A stretch of 6,979 bases of DNA from JAWLCQ01 sp041687095 (GTDB taxonomy: Bacteria; Planctomycetota; Phycisphaerae; SM23-33), in the NCBI GenBank assembly GCA_041687095.1, contig JAWLCQ010000226.1:1-6979 (forward strand), written 5' to 3'. Shown here in pieces: positions 6,827 to 6,979 of the stretch. Both the position numbers and the translations under genes were made by a program. The notes under the pieces were generated by a model. The model saw only the letters and a list, made by a program, of their open reading frames with translations, had not been told where the DNA came from and did not search any database. Within the stretch, counting starts at the first letter, position 1, and every line of letters begins with the position of its first letter.

Positions 6827-6897
6827 GCGCGTGCGACGCTCCAAGCGTGAGGATGCGTCAAGCGTGAGCGACGCCTCAAGCGCGTGCGACGGCTCAA
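6827..6897. repeat. Degenerate minisatellite of about 18-bp units
   Basis: Four consecutive units (6827-6844, 6845-6861, 6862-6879, 6880-6897; 18, 17, 18 and 18 bp) each begin GCGCGTG or GCGTGAG and end in CAA. The consensus is close to GCGCGTGCGACGCCTCAA. A fifth partial unit runs into the hairpin of copy B, and the same ending (GGCTCAA) plus GCGCGTGCG occurs in copy A, so the array and the 37-bp repeat share sequence. Confidence 0.7.
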
Positions 6898-6926
6898 GCG
6901 CGTGCGTTGGGGGTCTCCTGACCCCC
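6890..6926 (+). repeat. 37-bp direct repeat, copy B
   Basis: Second copy of the 37-bp unit, one mismatch from copy A at 6776-6812. Its right half forms most of the perfect hairpin at 6905-6930. Confidence 0.85.
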
Positions 6927-6930
6927 AACG
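6905..6930. repeat. Perfect 11-bp hairpin at the end of copy B
   Basis: CGTTGGGGGTC (6905-6915) and GACCCCCAACG (6920-6930) are exact reverse complements around a TCCT loop. The stem is strong enough to stop or stabilise a transcript, but there is no T-run on either strand, so an intrinsic terminator is not supported. A REP-type dispersed repeat is the better reading. Confidence 0.75.
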
Positions 6931-6979
6931 TCCGGGAACGCCAACGAGCGCTTCCGCGACAGCGTGATGGCGGCGCGTC

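Larger units (their letters stand above)
6616..6979. other. Gene-free, repeat-rich region upstream of the propeller gene
   Basis: 364 bases with no supportable gene. Two minus-strand frames stay open from the right edge to stops at 6620 and 6652, but their translations merely follow the DNA repeats (THALEP and TRLSR units), have no ribosome site, and begin only with weak codons. On the plus strand a GTG at 6964 or ATG at 6967 could start a divergent gene (first codons M-A-A-R), too short to judge. The content is repeats: an inverted repeat, GGCGGT-rich simple sequence, an 18-bp degenerate array and a 37-bp direct repeat with a hairpin. Confidence 0.6.

Noticed and set aside
6620..6928. Possible 102-residue minus-strand small gene starting at TTG
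   Set aside because: It has a weak start and no ribosome site, and its peptide repeats simply mirror the DNA repeats. A shifted frame gives an equally open product.
6776..6930. CRISPR array
   Set aside because: Only two copies of the longer repeat exist, 114 bp apart. The sequence between them is itself repetitive rather than a unique spacer, and no cas gene is present.
6905..6930. Intrinsic terminator
   Set aside because: The stem is strong, but no run of T follows on either strand.
6964..6979. Start of a divergent plus-strand gene (GTG 6964 or ATG 6967)
   Set aside because: Only four or five codons are visible, with no clear ribosome site, so it cannot be supported from this window.

Overview
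The window is very GC-rich (well above 65% by eye) and reads as bacterial chromosome, most probably from a member of the Planctomycetota. This assignment rests on protein style rather than on any marker gene. The very long FtsX-type permease carries motifs such as RYWDEHRGTPKAFVSL, TGGFALYAES and SCLNLSRPRLPRLLG. The glycosyltransferase opens with a GSGDTFYCENCLRD segment. I associate both forms with planctomycetes from general knowledge; no search was run.

All four convincing genes lie on the minus strand, so transcription runs from right to left. In that order they are: (1) a membrane-anchored eight-repeat PQQ-type beta-propeller protein (5356-6615); (2) after a 70-base gap, a GT4-type glycosyltransferase (3969-5285); (3) a LolD/MacB-like ABC ATPase (3244-3972), whose ATG overlaps the glycosyltransferase stop as ATGA; and (4) an FtsX/MacB-like permease starting at GTG 3247, which overlaps the ATPase stop as GTGA and runs off the left edge after 1082 codons. 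The glycosyltransferase-ATPase-permease set is tightly coupled and looks like one translational unit. The ATPase and permease should form an ABC complex in the cytoplasmic membrane that moves or extracts envelope material (lipoprotein or glycolipid is a guess). The glycosyltransferase may modify the cargo or build an envelope glycan. The propeller protein is predicted to face the periplasm and may be part of the same transcript.

The right-hand 364 bases (6616-6979) hold no supportable gene. They contain a perfect 13-bp inverted repeat just upstream of the propeller gene, GGCGGT-rich simple sequence, an array of about four 18-bp degenerate units, and a 37-bp direct repeat present twice 114 bp apart, one copy carrying a perfect 11-bp stem. 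Smaller repeat oddities sit inside genes: a 12-bp tandem duplication at the ATPase N-terminus, two REP-like hairpins in a disordered insert of the permease, and a nine-G tract in the permease. The many long plus-strand open frames are by-products of high GC opposite real genes.
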